Assembly (NCBI GenBank): GCA_032164245.1
Contig: JAVMKO010000002.1
Span: 61,971,840 to 62,035,839 of the forward strand
Direction of reading: 5' to 3'
DNA: 64,000 nt
From: Sternotherus odoratus
Taxonomy: Eukaryota > Chordata > Testudines > Kinosternidae
The position numbers and the translations under genes were made by a program. Under the pieces are notes generated by a model. That model saw only the letters and a list, made by a program, of their open reading frames with translations. It made no database searches and was not told the DNA's origin. Shown here piece after piece: positions 47,507 through 60,018 of this stretch. The first letter of the stretch is position 1, and every line of letters starts with the position of its first letter.

Positions 47507-48118
47507 TAGAGGTGGGCAAACTATGGCCTGCAGGCCAGGCCCACGAACCCCTGCTGGGGAGCGGCATCTGGGGCCTGCCTTGCTCCAATGCTCCAGCCAA
47601 GGTTCTGAGTCAGGGGCCGAATCACGCGGCCCGGTCCTGCTCCGGCCGGTGGCTGCATCATGCGGCTCCCAGAAGCCGCAGCATGGCCCCGCTCTGGGTC
47701 CTTCGTGCTCCATTGAGACCTACAGGGGCAGTGCCTGCGGATGGGGCAGCACCTGCAGATGGGGCAGGGTGCAGACCCCACCTGGCCGTGCCTCCATGGA
47801 GGAGGCAGAGAAGGCACGTCACTGCTTCTGGAAGTTGCTTGAAGTAAGCGCTGCTTAAAGCCTGCACCACTTAGCTTCTCCCTGCACCCGCCCCAGCCCT
47901 AATCCCCCTCCTACCCTCCAAACCCCTCAGTCCAGCCCAGAGCACTCTCCTACACCCCAAAGTCCTCATCTCCAGCCCTAGCCCAGAGCCCACACCCCCA
48001 ACCTGAGTTCTACCCCCCCTCCCCCCCCACTCCAACCCCAATTCTGTGAGCATACAATTTCCATACAATTTCTATTCCTTCAAGTGGCCCTCAGGCCAAA
48101 AAGTTTGCCCACACCATT
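47507..48118. mobile_element. Non-autonomous hAT, gggcaaact family, copy C
   Basis: It starts tagaggtgggcaaactatgg and ends near aaaaagtttgcccacacca. The interior is GC-rich, with a C-rich minisatellite-like tail at 47880-48040. No convincing target duplication, so it is old or its end is mis-set. Frames of 100-139 codons are compositional. Confidence 0.7.
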
Positions 48119-49192
48119 CTAGATTGCCATCTCATTCACATGCATGAAAATGCTTTTTTTTTGTTGTTTAAATTGGCAACACACAAAAAAATCAATCCAC
48201 TTAACTTATTTAGAAAAACTAACAACAGAGCACCCTATCCTGTGAAGACAAGACTGACATTCCTTACCCAGTGAGAGCCTACGCTAAAACTTATTTGAAT
48301 GAACTTGACCCAGCTTGGCTTCAGGCCAGCATTCAACGTCACTGAATGACTTAACAGAACAGAGTGTTCTTGGCATGAGCACAAAAATGTGTTGAAATCC
48401 ATGCTGGAGAGAAAATCAGTTTGCATTTCAAATTAATAAAAAGAAGTGATAATAAAAAGGTAGCAAACACAAAGACAGCAGTAGTCATTTGAATACAGAT
48501 TTACTGCAGGCATTTTTTTTAAGCTTTCTACTGTTCCTTCGTTCACTAAACAAGTTACATTAAGGGACCTAGTTCTCTGAGATATGCCCTTCCTTCCTTC
48601 TCCAAATCTCAACCCACGGCCTCTCCCCTTTCCTTCCCCTTCTCACCTCCCACAATGCTGTACCTGGAAAATTCCAATACACCTTTTAGCTAGCAAGCAA
48701 AGGGAGTGACAACCTGTAAAGCCAGAAACAATTAATGACTCACTTCCGCCCAAAACCTTGAAGTAAAGGCTACACTGCAGGCACCTCACGCAACGCTACT
48801 GTATAGAATACTTTGTTTTAAAGTTATGTCATTCCTAAATGGATTATGTTAATTCTCTGTCATGAAATGAAGAGGAAACAAGAGGGAGAACAGGCAAAAT
48901 AAACTTACCATACATTCAATTAACTTCCTGGATGTAAACATATGGGCATTATCTCCCTTCCTGTTTCCACACTAAGATTCCCCCTTATTTTCTTTCCAAC
49001 CCCAGTTGCATTTCCTGTTTCGCCTTCCTTTGTTCTACCCCTTTTTCAGTCTCCAGTATTCCATTTTCCCCTCCAGCAAAGGATTGTATCACCAGAAGCA
49101 GAAACAGCTAAAGGGCCTTTCCCAGGTCAGTCACACAGCATTGTCACTTCCATCACCCATTTATCATCGCATTAACTAGGCAGCATTCCTGC
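48119..49192. other. Intronic stretch, nothing recognised
   Basis: AT-rich with pyrimidine-rich tracts near 48590 and 48950-49070. No exon or nameable repeat. Confidence 0.4.
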
Positions 49193-49635
49193 CAGGGCCA
49201 TCCTTAGGTATACAGGGTTGCGTATGGCACATGAACATTTGGGGCACCACTGGGACAGCAGGTCAGAGTGGTTCGACTCCTGCATAACCAGCATGTGCTG
49301 CAGTCTCCTTAGGCAGGGGCCGTATTCACAGAGCCGAATGCGTCAGCATTCTGCATGAGGAAGAAAATATAGGGGTCTCTGCAGGGAACTGTAAGTCTCC
49401 ACTGCCATGAGGCAGGTGGGCTCGGTATCCTTTGTGGCCTTGTCCCTCCTGCTCCAGACTGTGAGCGCAGGCTGCCGCTGCATCTGCCGCATACAAAGCT
49501 TGGTGTGTGTCAGCAATGGGGGGAGGATTCTTCTGGGGGTCCAGAGATGGGGTGGTGGCTGTGCCCCAAGTTGGGCATAGGGGCACCAGTTTAATAAAAC
49601 TGCATAGGGTCCAATAAATCTTAAGGACGGCCCTG
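49193..49635. mobile_element. hAT-like element, agggccatcctta family
   Basis: It starts cagggccatccttaggtat and ends cttaaggacggccctg. Flanking octamers ATTCCTGC and ACTTCTGC agree at 6 of 8 positions. No transposase. Confidence 0.75.
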
Positions 49636-49747
49636 ACTTCTGCCTTATGATTCCATCAGATCCTCAAATGCAAGCCTCACATCACAGCAACATCGTCTAG
49701 CTAGCAAAATAGGCCATAGTGAGCAATGATCATTCTCATAACATGCC

Positions 49748-51562
49748 TGTAGTGGGGCGGTTGCCCCACTCCAGGCAAAAAGGGGTTAAAACAGCCCTGC
49801 AAAGGGCTGTAGTTAGAGAAAGGCAGCCCAGCAGAGGGCTGCAAAATAAGGCAGCTGAGGGCTGCAATGGAAAGCAGCTGTGGCTGGGTCAATTAGTGCC
49901 CAGCTGGCCCTGATAATAAGGCCCAGAGTTTGCTGTAGAGACAGTCTCCTCTAGCAACAGAGGCAGACAAGCCTGGCTGCTGGGTAAGCTTGACAGGGAA
50001 CCTAGAGTGGTGCAGGGCTGGGATAAGGCAAGACGAGCTGGGGAAGTTCTGGCCTGGAAACCCCCAGGCTGCAGGGCCTAGGTGAGGGGTGGGGAACCTC
50101 CGGCCCGCGGGCCTTATACGGCCCGCCAAAGCCTTCCATCCGGCCCACGCGCGTCCCTGGCCGGCGGCTCCCCCAGGCGCTTCTCGGCCCCTTTGCCGAA
50201 TGCGGAGCCCCCCCCCCCCCCGGCGGCCCGGGGCGGCTCCGCGCTCGGCGAAGAGGCCGGAAGCGCCTCGGGGAGCCGCCGGCCAGGGACGCGCGGGGGT
50301 GGCTCTGCGCTCCGGCCGGCAGGCAGGCGTGGCTCTGCGCTGGGGCCGGCAAACGCCTGGGGGAGCCGCCGGCCAGGGACGTGCGGGGGCCGCCAGGCGG
50401 GGGCGGCTCCCCCAGGCGCTTCCCGGCCCCTTCGCCGAACGTGAAGCCGCCCCCGCCTGGCGGCCCGAGGCGGCTCCGCGCTCGGCAAAGAGGCCGGAAG
50501 CGCCTCGGGGAGCCGCTGGCCAGGGACACGTGGGGGCGGCTCTGCGCTCCGGCTGGCAGGGCTCCGCGCTGGGGCTGGCAAGCGCCTGGGGGAGCCGCTG
50601 GCCAGGGACGCGCGTGGGCCGCCAGGCGGGGGCGGCTCGAACCTGGGGGGGGCCGCCGGTCAATGTGGTGTGGGGGGGAGGCCGGGGTGGGCGAGGTGTG
50701 GGTGCAGGAGGGAAGGAGGCTGGGTGGGGGGAGGCTGGGCTGGGTGGGTCAGGCATGGGGGGCAGGAGGCTGGGTTGGGAGGGGGGAGGAGGTTAGCTTC
50801 GGTGGGGTGGGGTGGGCTGGGCCGGGCCAGGCAGGGGTGGGGGAAGAAAAGAAGTTAGATGGGAGGCTGGGCGGGGGTAAAGCAACATCACCCCCTACAC
50901 CCAGGCTGATAGGGAGCTGACTGGGGCAGGCAGCAGGTCCCCGGCTGGCAAGGGGCCAGCGGGGAAACCCCAAAGCAGTGCAGGGCTAAGCACTCCGCTT
51001 GCCACTGCTTTGGGGTTTCCCCCGCTGGCCCCTTGCCAGCTGGGGTCTCAGCTCCCGTTGCCAGCCTGGGCTTCCTCGGGGGGGGGGGGGGGAGAGGGGG
51101 GGAAGCGGCCCGCAAAGGACATTATAAATGTCCAAATGATCCTTGGCACAAAAAAGGTTTCCCACCCCTGGCCTAGGTGAAGGCCCAACAAATGGTACTG
51201 AGGTTGCAGGGGAAAGCCCAGAGCTACAGAGGCAGCAGGCCAAACCCTCCTTGCCGGTGATGAATGGCAATGATACTGCAGTCTGCCCCAGTGAACGGGG
51301 GCAAGTGGTGACTGGCACTTGCCTAGGCTGAGGCAAGGTGGGTATAGAGGGTAGGGGTTCCCCAGGGAGGGGAGATGCTGAGACAGTGGGGGTACTTCAG
51401 GGGTGCAGTACCCTCGGTAAGAGGGCACCGGGATCCGGGAGGGACACGGGGCCAGCAGCAAGCGGGATATCAGCCCGCAGAGGGCGCTCTGGACTCTGGA
51501 AGAGCTAAATTCCCGGACAGACCAGCAGGAGGTGCCACGGGGTGAGTCGCTGCCCTGCTACA
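49748..51562 (+). mobile_element. Solo LTR interrupted by a hAT
   Basis: The element starts tgtagtggggcggttgccccactc and ends gccctgctaca, so its ends are TGTAG and CTACA. It is flanked by a perfect 5-bp duplication ATGCC (49743-49747 and 51563-51567). Removing the hAT and one duplication leaves about 720 bp, homologous along its length to the solo LTR at 57664-58308. No internal retroviral genes were seen. Confidence 0.85.
50084..51170. mobile_element. Non-autonomous hAT element, GGTTCCCC family, copy 3 (inverted, nested in LTR)
   Basis: Left end gaggggtggggaacc (first base changed) and right end tttcccacccctg. It is flanked by a perfect 8-bp duplication GCCTAGGT (50076-50083 and 51171-51178). 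Orientation is opposite to copies 1 and 2. It carries several copies of the agccgccggccaggga unit. It is younger than the LTR it sits in. Confidence 0.92.
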
Positions 51563-51567
51563 ATGCC

Positions 51568-54534
51568 ACACAAATCCTTAGACCAGCCCATAGGCCAAGG
51601 CCCTAGAAATTGGGCAGAAGCAAAGCAGGCATGCTTCCCACTGCCCTTGAAGCCCTAAAAGTAACTCTCTAGCTGCTTTGCAGAAGCTACTTCAGGTCAC
51701 TGACTGAAATAGACTTGTGCCACCCTAAATCACCGTCAATCCCCTGCTGAAAGAAGACTAGAGATCTGTTCAACAAATGGATCCTTCAGTCACACACACG
51801 ATGTCGTAGCAGGGAGGGGACTCCTTATCCCCTGACTTGTCCTCCCCACATCCAGTACTTGCAACGTGTAGCAAAGCTGCACTGATTTTTGCTTCCGGGG
51901 GCAGGGTGCTGTTTCACATTAACAAAATCAAACAGCCCTGCATATAAACTAAGAAGCAAAGTAACTTCCATGGCACATGAATTAGGTCTTCGTTTGGCAT
52001 CACAAACTAAGCTCTTCTAATCCTTTTCTAACATATATATTATAGAATAAACTCTGCCTGTACCTCCCATCAGTTGATAAAATATGATTACAGTAGCATA
52101 TTAACAGTATTCTGTTTTGATGTCCTAAATATGGGGAGGGGAGAGGAAGCAATCTCCTTTTTTATAGTTTTTTTTTTTGTTTGCCTGTCTGCCCTTCTCT
52201 GCATAATTACATCCTAAAACATGACTGGGGGAATAAAGAGGTATAAATGTTAGTTCTCATGCAGAGAAAAAGGACAATGCCTACTGAAAGCAAAAATCAG
52301 ACTTGAAAACAAACAACTCTACTGATCATGAGATTAAGGATGGGACTAATCTATACTTATTAATTTCAAAATCTCTTTGCAATCATATAACAAGGATCAG
52401 ACAGGATCAAGGGGGCATTTTCACACCATCCGCTTCTGGTAAGCATATGGCATTGGTGGAACTCAGCACTTCCTATCTTATCTCTCTGGGTTTCTATGAT
52501 AGTCAGACTATGGAATAAAAGGGCCTAAATAAGCAGCAGAAATAGAGTTTATTTTAAGAGCGTAGATAGGTTGGGAGTGGAAGAGAATACAGGTGCTAAA
52601 ACTAGAGAGTATGCACGCTGCTACTGCTGACAACAACTGCATTAATGTGTTAATGTGCATTTCCTATTTTAAAAGGATAGCCCTGGTTTGATATTCTCTC
52701 CATTCGGATTTTTAAGAGTGATAAATCTTAGACAAACTGTAGGCCATAAGCAATGATGTAATTAGTCCACCAGCACCCTCACCCAAAACAAAAATATGAA
52801 CAAAATACACTGCTCTGTAACATGGATAGAAAAGAGGTGGGGGAAGAGGTGTGCATAAAGTAAGGGAGACCAAGAAACATTTTCAGTATTTACAGTGAAG
52901 CATTCTGGGCTGTTAAGTAGGAAAAAGATCTTTGGAATGCATAAGATTTTATTAATCACAAGAATATAGATCAGTTCTATGTAGTCTCAAACTCTGCCCC
53001 AATATACTTGCTTCTCACCTAACAGTATGGGGGCATTCCATGCCAAGTTCAATTAAGTCTGAAAGTTTGCTTGAGAACCAGATCCACAGGTTAGTGAGGT
53101 TTTCAAAAGCCACTCCCTGTCAGTTAGTGGGCAACCCACTGGAGACTGGCACAATCTCTAAGAAGGGAAAAGTTGAAAGGAGGATGTGACATATCCTACA
53201 GTCACGTGGATTACTTGTTTAAGTAATGTATTACTCCATAAATAATCTTTTAACAAAAGCATGAGACCATTAGCTCAGACAGGAGGAGACTAAATTTTTC
53301 AGTGCACTGTAAAAATATGTATTGAGTGGGTTGTGCATTCCCTTTTCTGTATATACTCTAATTTCATATTCTCATCAATGTTGGAAGAAATTATTCAGTC
53401 TCTTGAGAAGGTTCACTGTTAACTCAACTTTTCAGTCTTTTTTTCTAATTAAAATAAAGACCAGCAAGATCTATATTTCATTACCTTTTCCCCCAAAGTC
53501 ACTTAGTCTCCCTGGAGAATTACTGGGAAGTTGCTGAATTCTGGAATATTTTCCATTATGATTTAGAGAATCTCAAGTGATCTGATACTGTACCCTGTCA
53601 GCTGGGCCAGAAATAAAGAGGGGAACACATTTCCCTACTTCTGTGTACACTGCTTGACTTAAAGCTTTTCAGCTGGGGAATTTTAGTTTGAAAATGAAGC
53701 TTGAAACAAGAAAAAACCCAACCCATCCACATCCCTATTAATAATTAAAGTCCCATTTTCTGGACATTTTTCATATTATTCTCATATGAGCCTCAACTAA
53801 TTAGTCTCTCACCCACCCTCACCACCCAAGCATGTATGAAACTGACTAGAACAGCACAAGACTAGACCTAGAACACCACATTTTTGGGGTGTCACTATAT
53901 AAATGTCTTTACATGTAAATGCCATATTAAAGTTAAGAGAAGGCCAGATAATATAAGGCAGCTTCCTTAAAGGAATCTAGCAAACATGAAAACAAAACTG
54001 ATACCCAACAGGAAGAGTGATATAAGCCAGCTCCGCTATGTCAGTTTACTAATTTGAAAGTTAGGTCATTTAATTATAAAGCAGAAACTGATTACTGGTA
54101 TAGTTATGTTGTAAAGTTCTGCAGCAGTACAATGTTTTAGACTGTTTTCAAAAGAGTTCAAAAACTTTTCCACATATTGTACAGCACCAGCTAACAAATG
54201 GCATGTACTCAAACTACGAAAGTTTATAACCCTGTATTAGCTTGGTATCTGTAAAGTTATTTCACAGACGATGCTGAATCACTATAAATACAACACACAT
54301 TTTCCAATTCTTTTTATAAATATCCCATGCAGTTGGCATGGGTGCAATCACAAAGACACCATTACTACTTCAGCTACTTCTAACTCAACCAGTATCGTAG
54401 ATCTCTCACTATTATTTCAAGCATTAAAAAGTAAACAAAATGCTTATTGAAGCATCATGCATTTCAAATTTTCATCAGTGGCCACATTTTTCAGTGACGA
54501 CTTAAATATTTAAACATTTTATTGCACTATCACC
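51568..54534. other. AT-rich intron, nothing recognised
   Basis: About 3 kb without exons or nameable repeats. The frame at 52762-52959 on minus has no splice context. Confidence 0.4.
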
Positions 54535-54650
54535 TAGAGGTCTCATCCATGTCAGAGGCCCATTGTATTACACTCTGTAACCAAAAAAAAAAGTGAGTCT
54601 CTGCCCCAAAGAGTTTACAATCTAAAAAGACCTCACAGCAGGAGGAGACA
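54535..54650 (-). repeat. L2/CR1-like LINE 3-prime fragment
   Basis: The text gaggcccattgtattacact, then gagtctctgccccaaagagt and ttacaatctaaaaagacc is the reverse of the LINE 3-prime pattern ccaaagagcttacaatctaa. Confidence 0.6.
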
Positions 54651-56139
54651 GATGGCAAATGGCGCTCTTTGGAAAATTGTGGAAGATGCTTTTCTTTTGG
54701 GTACACATGGGTAGAGCACTAGCTTCTAGAGCTCTTTTCCAGAGCATTTACCTATTGGATCATCACACAACTCAGGCAAATCCATGAGCAATATTATCAG
54801 TCTCTCTCCTTTTTAAAACTGGTGATTGTAGCACAGCATATAGTAGACGGAGAATACTTTTATGATTAATTGGTTACACAAACCCATATTAAAAATTAAA
54901 TCAATTTTCTCGTCTCCAGTTTAAGATGAGCATAGTTACAAAGCAATATAAAGTACAGTAGCAGTTAATCATCTGTGAAATCCCGACCTCACAAGAATTA
55001 GTGAGCTGGCAAGCATAATCAGCAGCCGTCTTACTTTTCTGACCCAAGATGAAGAAGAGGATGACAATAATGAAATTTGCCTCAGAGCAATGATGAAGGC
55101 AGTAGTCACTCAACCATTGGCTATTCAGCATCTTTGGAGTACACACAACACACGCGAAATAGAATAAGGGAAGTGGCACTTCCCACAATGATTATAAGCA
55201 AATGTAGTGACGAACGCCAGCTGAATGACAGATGAGATAGCACTAAATAGGCATGTGATTCACACAGGAATATTCCCATTTTTATTCCTGTAAAAGGAAT
55301 TTTAAAAATCATGATCCACATTGTTTTATAAGGTTTTTTTTGATTCATGCCAGAAACTAAAAATCTATAGTTACTGGTATAGGCTCTTTGCTGTTCCTTC
55401 AGAAAAATGCGATACAAACATATAAGTTGATGCAAATTCATTCAGCCATACCCACAAGCCGCTCTATGGAGGTTATCCCTCTAAATACTGAGACTTATAA
55501 ATACTGTACCCTATATCCTTGTATTAAAAATTCTGTATGTAGCTAATGCTAAAATATTCTTTATAAATATTTATACTGTGCTTTTTCCAACACAACACTG
55601 GCCACCCAAATATCATGACACCTGAATAATCAAGGTTTAGGATAATCATGAGACTTTTCAATGTCATTAATAGACTTCAGGGGTACATGGCCCTGTTTTG
55701 AACAAGATATCACATCTGCGAAACAAACTTCAGAAAAGTTAAAGCTACATATTGCATTTCAATTTTTTATTCAATGGGGGGGAAGCCTCACTAAAGGCCA
55801 GATTGTGCCCCACAAGCCAGAATGCTAAAAGGATATTTTTTTTACCTGCCTGAAGAGAATGTATAGGTTAGCCACCTTCACAGCATTGTAGCTTTTCTGT
55901 CCCAGTAAGAGCTGATCCTTGCTCTGAGAATCTGCACATATGGAAGAGGCAGGCCTGGGAGAACCAGAGGTTAAATTAGGTTGGACATGCATTGTTTCTT
56001 CTCTCACCTTGGAGGCCAAGAATATGAACTATGCTAGCTTTCCTCCTTCGCTCCATTTAGGAACATCTTCTGAAAGGAGGGTTTGCATACTGCAGCAGAT
56101 ACACAAAACTCTGGCATTTCAATTCCACTCAAGCAGCTT
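54651..56139. other. Intronic stretch with two unexplained short frames
   Basis: Two frames stand out but lack proof: an acidic plus-strand frame at 54979-55167 and a minus-strand frame near 55850-56005 with splice-like edges. Neither matches a family I know. The rest is unremarkable. Confidence 0.35.
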
Positions 56140-56260
56140 GGGTGATCAGATATCCCGATTTTATAGGGACAGTCCCGATATTCAGAGCTTTGTCTTATAT
56201 AGGCACTTATTACTCCCAACCCCATGTCCTGATTTTTCACACCGGCTATCGAATCACCCT
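56140..56260. mobile_element. Short DNA-transposon MITE, gggtgatcaga family
   Basis: The 121-bp element starts gggtgatcagatatcccgat and ends ctatcgaatcaccct, an imperfect inverted repeat, with the internal motif atagggacagtcccgat. The class (hAT or mariner) is not settled; no clear target duplication. Confidence 0.7.
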
Positions 56261-57029
56261 ACCCAAGCCATATGGCAACAACTCTGACACAACTCCTCCT
56301 TACCCAGCTATGAAAATCAGGGTTTGATATATTTTCATCCTTCTGGCCTCTTTCATCTATGCATTGCCCGGGCCTATGCCCTTACATATCCCAGAAATCC
56401 AGGGGACTTTGGAATAGGCTCAGTTTCTTCTACAGGGGAAGAGTCTTCTCCTTGCCCACTGCCAGACAGAGTGGGGAATCTTTGCAAAGAGAACTTCAGT
56501 TTTCCATTCCTTCAGCTACTAATAGGTTTCCATAAAGCAGGGTGCAGTCTGGTCTTTAGTCATTTGATATAAAACATTAACATTGCTTTTAGCTGATCAT
56601 GCTGCATTGGTTCACAATCCCTTCCAGAACACACAGATTTTAAAATGTATTTATTTTGCAGTGGCCTCAATATACAGTAGGAAGTGCCAACTTTTGAATA
56701 CTTAGAGCAGGAAACTGAAATATGTTCAAAAAGAATAGACAGAAAGCACTGCACCCAAAATTTTATTTTCCAATTAAGTTGTTTGATTTTAAATCCAATC
56801 ATTCTCAGACCTAAGAAACGATTTCTGAAAACATGTAGATTATGCATCATGCAGCACAAACCTGGCATAAACTCTTCCTCACAGCTTTCTGAAATTCAGG
56901 GTTGGATATATTTTCTTCTTCACCCCTAATCTCACTACCCTCCTCTTCCACTCAAGACATCTGAATTAGTGTATATTGTCCAAAAGATTTATAGCTACAA
57001 TGATTTTAGTTTATTTATTTTTATTTTAA
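56261..57029. other. Intronic stretch, nothing recognised
   Basis: No exon or nameable repeat. The minus-strand frame at 56560-56868 looks fortuitous. Confidence 0.4.
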
Positions 57030-59200
57030 ATAATGTTAGGAGGGAAAACCGCAGAATAAAGACAGTGGACTTCAAGAAGGCAGACTTCATCTTAGAATAC
57101 CTAAGGAGCTACCTAAGGAGGTATCTAAGCCATTAGCAATTATCTTTGAAAACTCATAGAAGACAGGAGAGATTCAAGAGGACTGGAGAAGGGCAAACAT
57201 AGTGCCATTCTATAAAAAAGAGAAATAAGAACAACCCAGGGGATTACAGGCCAATCAGCTTAACTTCAGTACCCAGATAATAATCACGCAATCAATTTGA
57301 AAACATCAGGAAGATAAGGTGATAAGTAGCAGTCAACATATATTTGTCAAGAAGAAATCATGTCAAACCAACCTATACATTTCTTTGACAAGTTAAAAAG
57401 ACTTGTGGATGGGGGGCAGTGGTAGATGTGGTATATTTTGACTTTAATAAGACTTTATACTGTTTCACATTACTTTCTCATAAACAAACTATGGAAATAC
57501 AACCCAGATGGAGCTACTATAAGATTGGGCACGATGGCTGGAAACCCATTCCGAGAGAGTAGTTATCAGTGGTTTACAGTCAGGCTGGAAATGGGGTCGT
57601 GCAGGGATGGGTCCAGTTCTGTTCAATACCTTCATAAATGATTTAGATAATGGCATAGAGAGTTGTAGCGGGGTGGTTACCCGCTCCAACCCTAAAGGGG
57701 TTAAAACAGCCCTGCTGTGGCTGGGGAAAGCAGCAAGCCTGGGCTGATTGGGGAAGCAGACCCACGGCTGGCCTAGAAAAGGGCTCAGAAGTAGGAGATA
57801 AAACGGTCTCTCTCCAGTCTGGGAGGTAGCAGGGCCTGGCTGCCTGCAGGACAGGGTACCTGAGGTGGAACAGTGCTGGGGGAATAAGCAAGGAAGCTGG
57901 GAAGCTCCAGACTAGCAACTCTCCAGGCTGTAGGCCTGATAGAAGGCCTAAGGAAGGCTGCAGGGAAAGGCAGCAGGTCCGAACCCCCCTTGCCCATGAT
58001 GACTGGTTCTTACACTGCAGTCTGCCCCAGGAAGCAGGGGCTTGATGATGACTGGCAGTAGCCATAGACTGAGGAAAGGTGGAGATTAGAGGGTTGAGGG
58101 TCCCCCAGGGAGGGGAGACCCAGAGGCAGAGTGTTGGGTGTTGCAAGGGGGCAGCACCCCAGGTGAGATGGGCACCGGGGTCTGACTGGGACACAGGGGC
58201 TAGTGAACAGTGAGACATCAGCCTGAGGAGGGCACACTGAGCTGGAAAGAGTTAATTCCCAGATAGCCAGCAGGAGGCGCCACAGCCCTCAGTCGTCGGG
58301 ATACTACAAGAGTACACTTATCAAGTTTGTGGGCGATTCCGAGCTGGGAGGAGTTGCAATTGCTTTGGAGGATCGGATTAAAATTGAAAATGATCTGGCC
58401 AAACTAGAGAAATGTGCTGAAGTAAACAGGGTGAAATTCAATAAGGACAAATGCAAAGTACTCCACTTAGGAAGAAATAATCAATTGCACAAACACAAAA
58501 TGGAAAATGATTACCTAGGAAGGAATACTGCAGAAAGGGATCTGGAAGTTACCGTGGATCACAAGCTAAATGTGTGCCAATATAACACTGTTGCAAAAAA
58601 CAGAGAACATCATTCTGGGATATACAGTATTAGCAGGAGTATTGTAAGCAAGACATGAAAAGTAATTCCTCCGCTCTACTCTACGCTGATAAGGCCTCAG
58701 CTGGAGTACTGCGTCCACTTCTGGGTACCACATTTCAGGAAATATGTGAATAAATTGGAGAAAGTCCAGAGGAAAGTAACCAAAATGATTAAAGGTTTAG
58801 GGAAAAAATGATCTACGAGGGAAAACTGAAAAAACTGGGTTTGTTCAGTCTGGAGAAGAGAAGACTTATGTCCCACTCAGTTTTCAGGTACGTAAAAAGT
58901 TGTTACAAGGAAGAGGGTGAAAAATTGTTCTTGTTAATCTCTGAGGATAGGAGAAGATGTAATGGGTTTAAATTGCAACAAGAGAGGTGTAGGTTGGACA
59001 TTAGGAAAAACTTTGTCAGGGCACAGAGTACTGGAACAAACTGCCTAAGAAGTTGTGGAACCCCCATCATTGGAGGTTTTTAAGAACAGGTTAGATAAAC
59101 ACCTGTAAGGAAAGGTCTAGTTATTACCTAGTCCTGTCTTGAGTGCAGGAACTGGACTAGGTGACCCCTTGAAGTCTCTGGTCCTGCATTTCTATGATTC
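57030..59200 (+). mobile_element. CR1 LINE, 3-prime body, interrupted by a solo LTR
   Basis: Plus-strand text gives CR1 motifs in order: an LAIIFENS equivalent near 57133, the region for NYRPISLTS near 57250, NTFINDLDN near 57630, then after the LTR STLIKFVGDSELGG, KFNKDKCKVLHLGRNNQ, RDLEVTVDHKLN, LGLFSL near 58838 and the 3-prime UTR. It ends ggtcctgcatttctatgatt. Multiple stops and shifts make it dead. The LTR at 57664-58308 splits it within the motif following INDLDNGIES. Confidence 0.9.
57664..58308 (+). mobile_element. Solo LTR inserted in CR1
   Basis: The 645-bp element starts tgtagcggggtggttacccg and ends gtcgggatactaca. It is flanked by a perfect 5-bp duplication AGAGT (57659-57663 and 58309-58313). 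Removing it and one duplication restores continuous CR1 text. Homologous to the LTR at 49748-51562. No internal domain remains. Confidence 0.92.
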
Positions 59201-59667
59201 AGCATACTCAGAAAATTGGTAGGCAAGATCCCATGGGAAGCAAGTGTAAGAGAAAAGAGAGTTCAGGAGAGTTGGCAGGTTTGTTTTTTTGTTGTTGTTT
59301 TTTTAAAGAGACAGTATTAAGGGCAGAAGAGCAAACTATTCCAATACATAGGAAAAATATGAAGTATGATAAAAAGACTACCCTGACTTAACCAGGAGAT
59401 CTCTAATAACCTGAAACAGGGGAGTTCTCTCCCGTTGGCACAGAGCTGCTACAGGAGAGATCTTATAGCAGTGCAGTTGCATTGGTATGGCTGTGCCGCT
59501 CTCAAGTGTACACATAGCCTTAGATAATTTAAATGTCTTCAAGTTGTCAGGGCCTGATGAAATACATTCTTAACTATTTAAGAAACTGGCTGAAGAACTC
59601 TCTGAACCATTAGCAATTATCTCTGAGAACTCATGGTGGACAGGATAAGTAAAGAGCAAATATAGTA

Positions 59668-60018
59668 CAGTAAAACCTCTATTTAACGGACTAATTTGGG
59701 CGAGGGGGTGTCCGTTAAATCAAAAAGTCCGTTATTTAATTAAAAAAAAAACCCGAGCTGTTGGAGCAGCAGCCCGCCTGCCACAGGGTCGGGGCGGCAG
59801 CTCCGCAGCCTGCCCGCTGCCGGGACCCGGGCCGGGAGCCGGCAGCCGGCCCGCCCGCTGCCGGGACCCGGGCCGGCAGCTGGGAGCCAGCAGACGGCCG
59901 CCAGGGAAGGGGACCGGGGCCGCAGCAGGGAGGGGTCGCGGTCTGATATTTATCAGAAATTTTGTCCGTTGCATCCAAAGTCCGTTAAATCGAGGTCCGT
60001 TAAATCGAGGTTTTACTG
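59668..60018. mobile_element. Tigger-type element, cgatataacggac family, long form, nested in CR1
   Basis: It starts cagtaaaacctctatttaac and ends aaatcgaggttttactg, flanked by TA (59666-59667, 60019-60020). The interior has cccgagctgttggagcagca, as in the short form at 39140. It also has about 180 bp of GC-rich text with repeated gccgggacccgggccgg, plus a partial repeat of the terminal block near 59987. Confidence 0.9.

Noticed and set aside
49893..50920. Open frames of 287, 235 and 179 codons
   Set aside because: Same hAT family (copy 3) in inverted orientation; not genes.
55850..56005. Possible minus-strand exon with CAG|gtaaaa donor and a serine-rich reading
   Set aside because: I tested it as an upstream SPIDR exon, but it lacks the acidic and TDITWSSSGSD-type segments expected there from memory of mammalian SPIDR. 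The acceptor is weak. Left unassigned.
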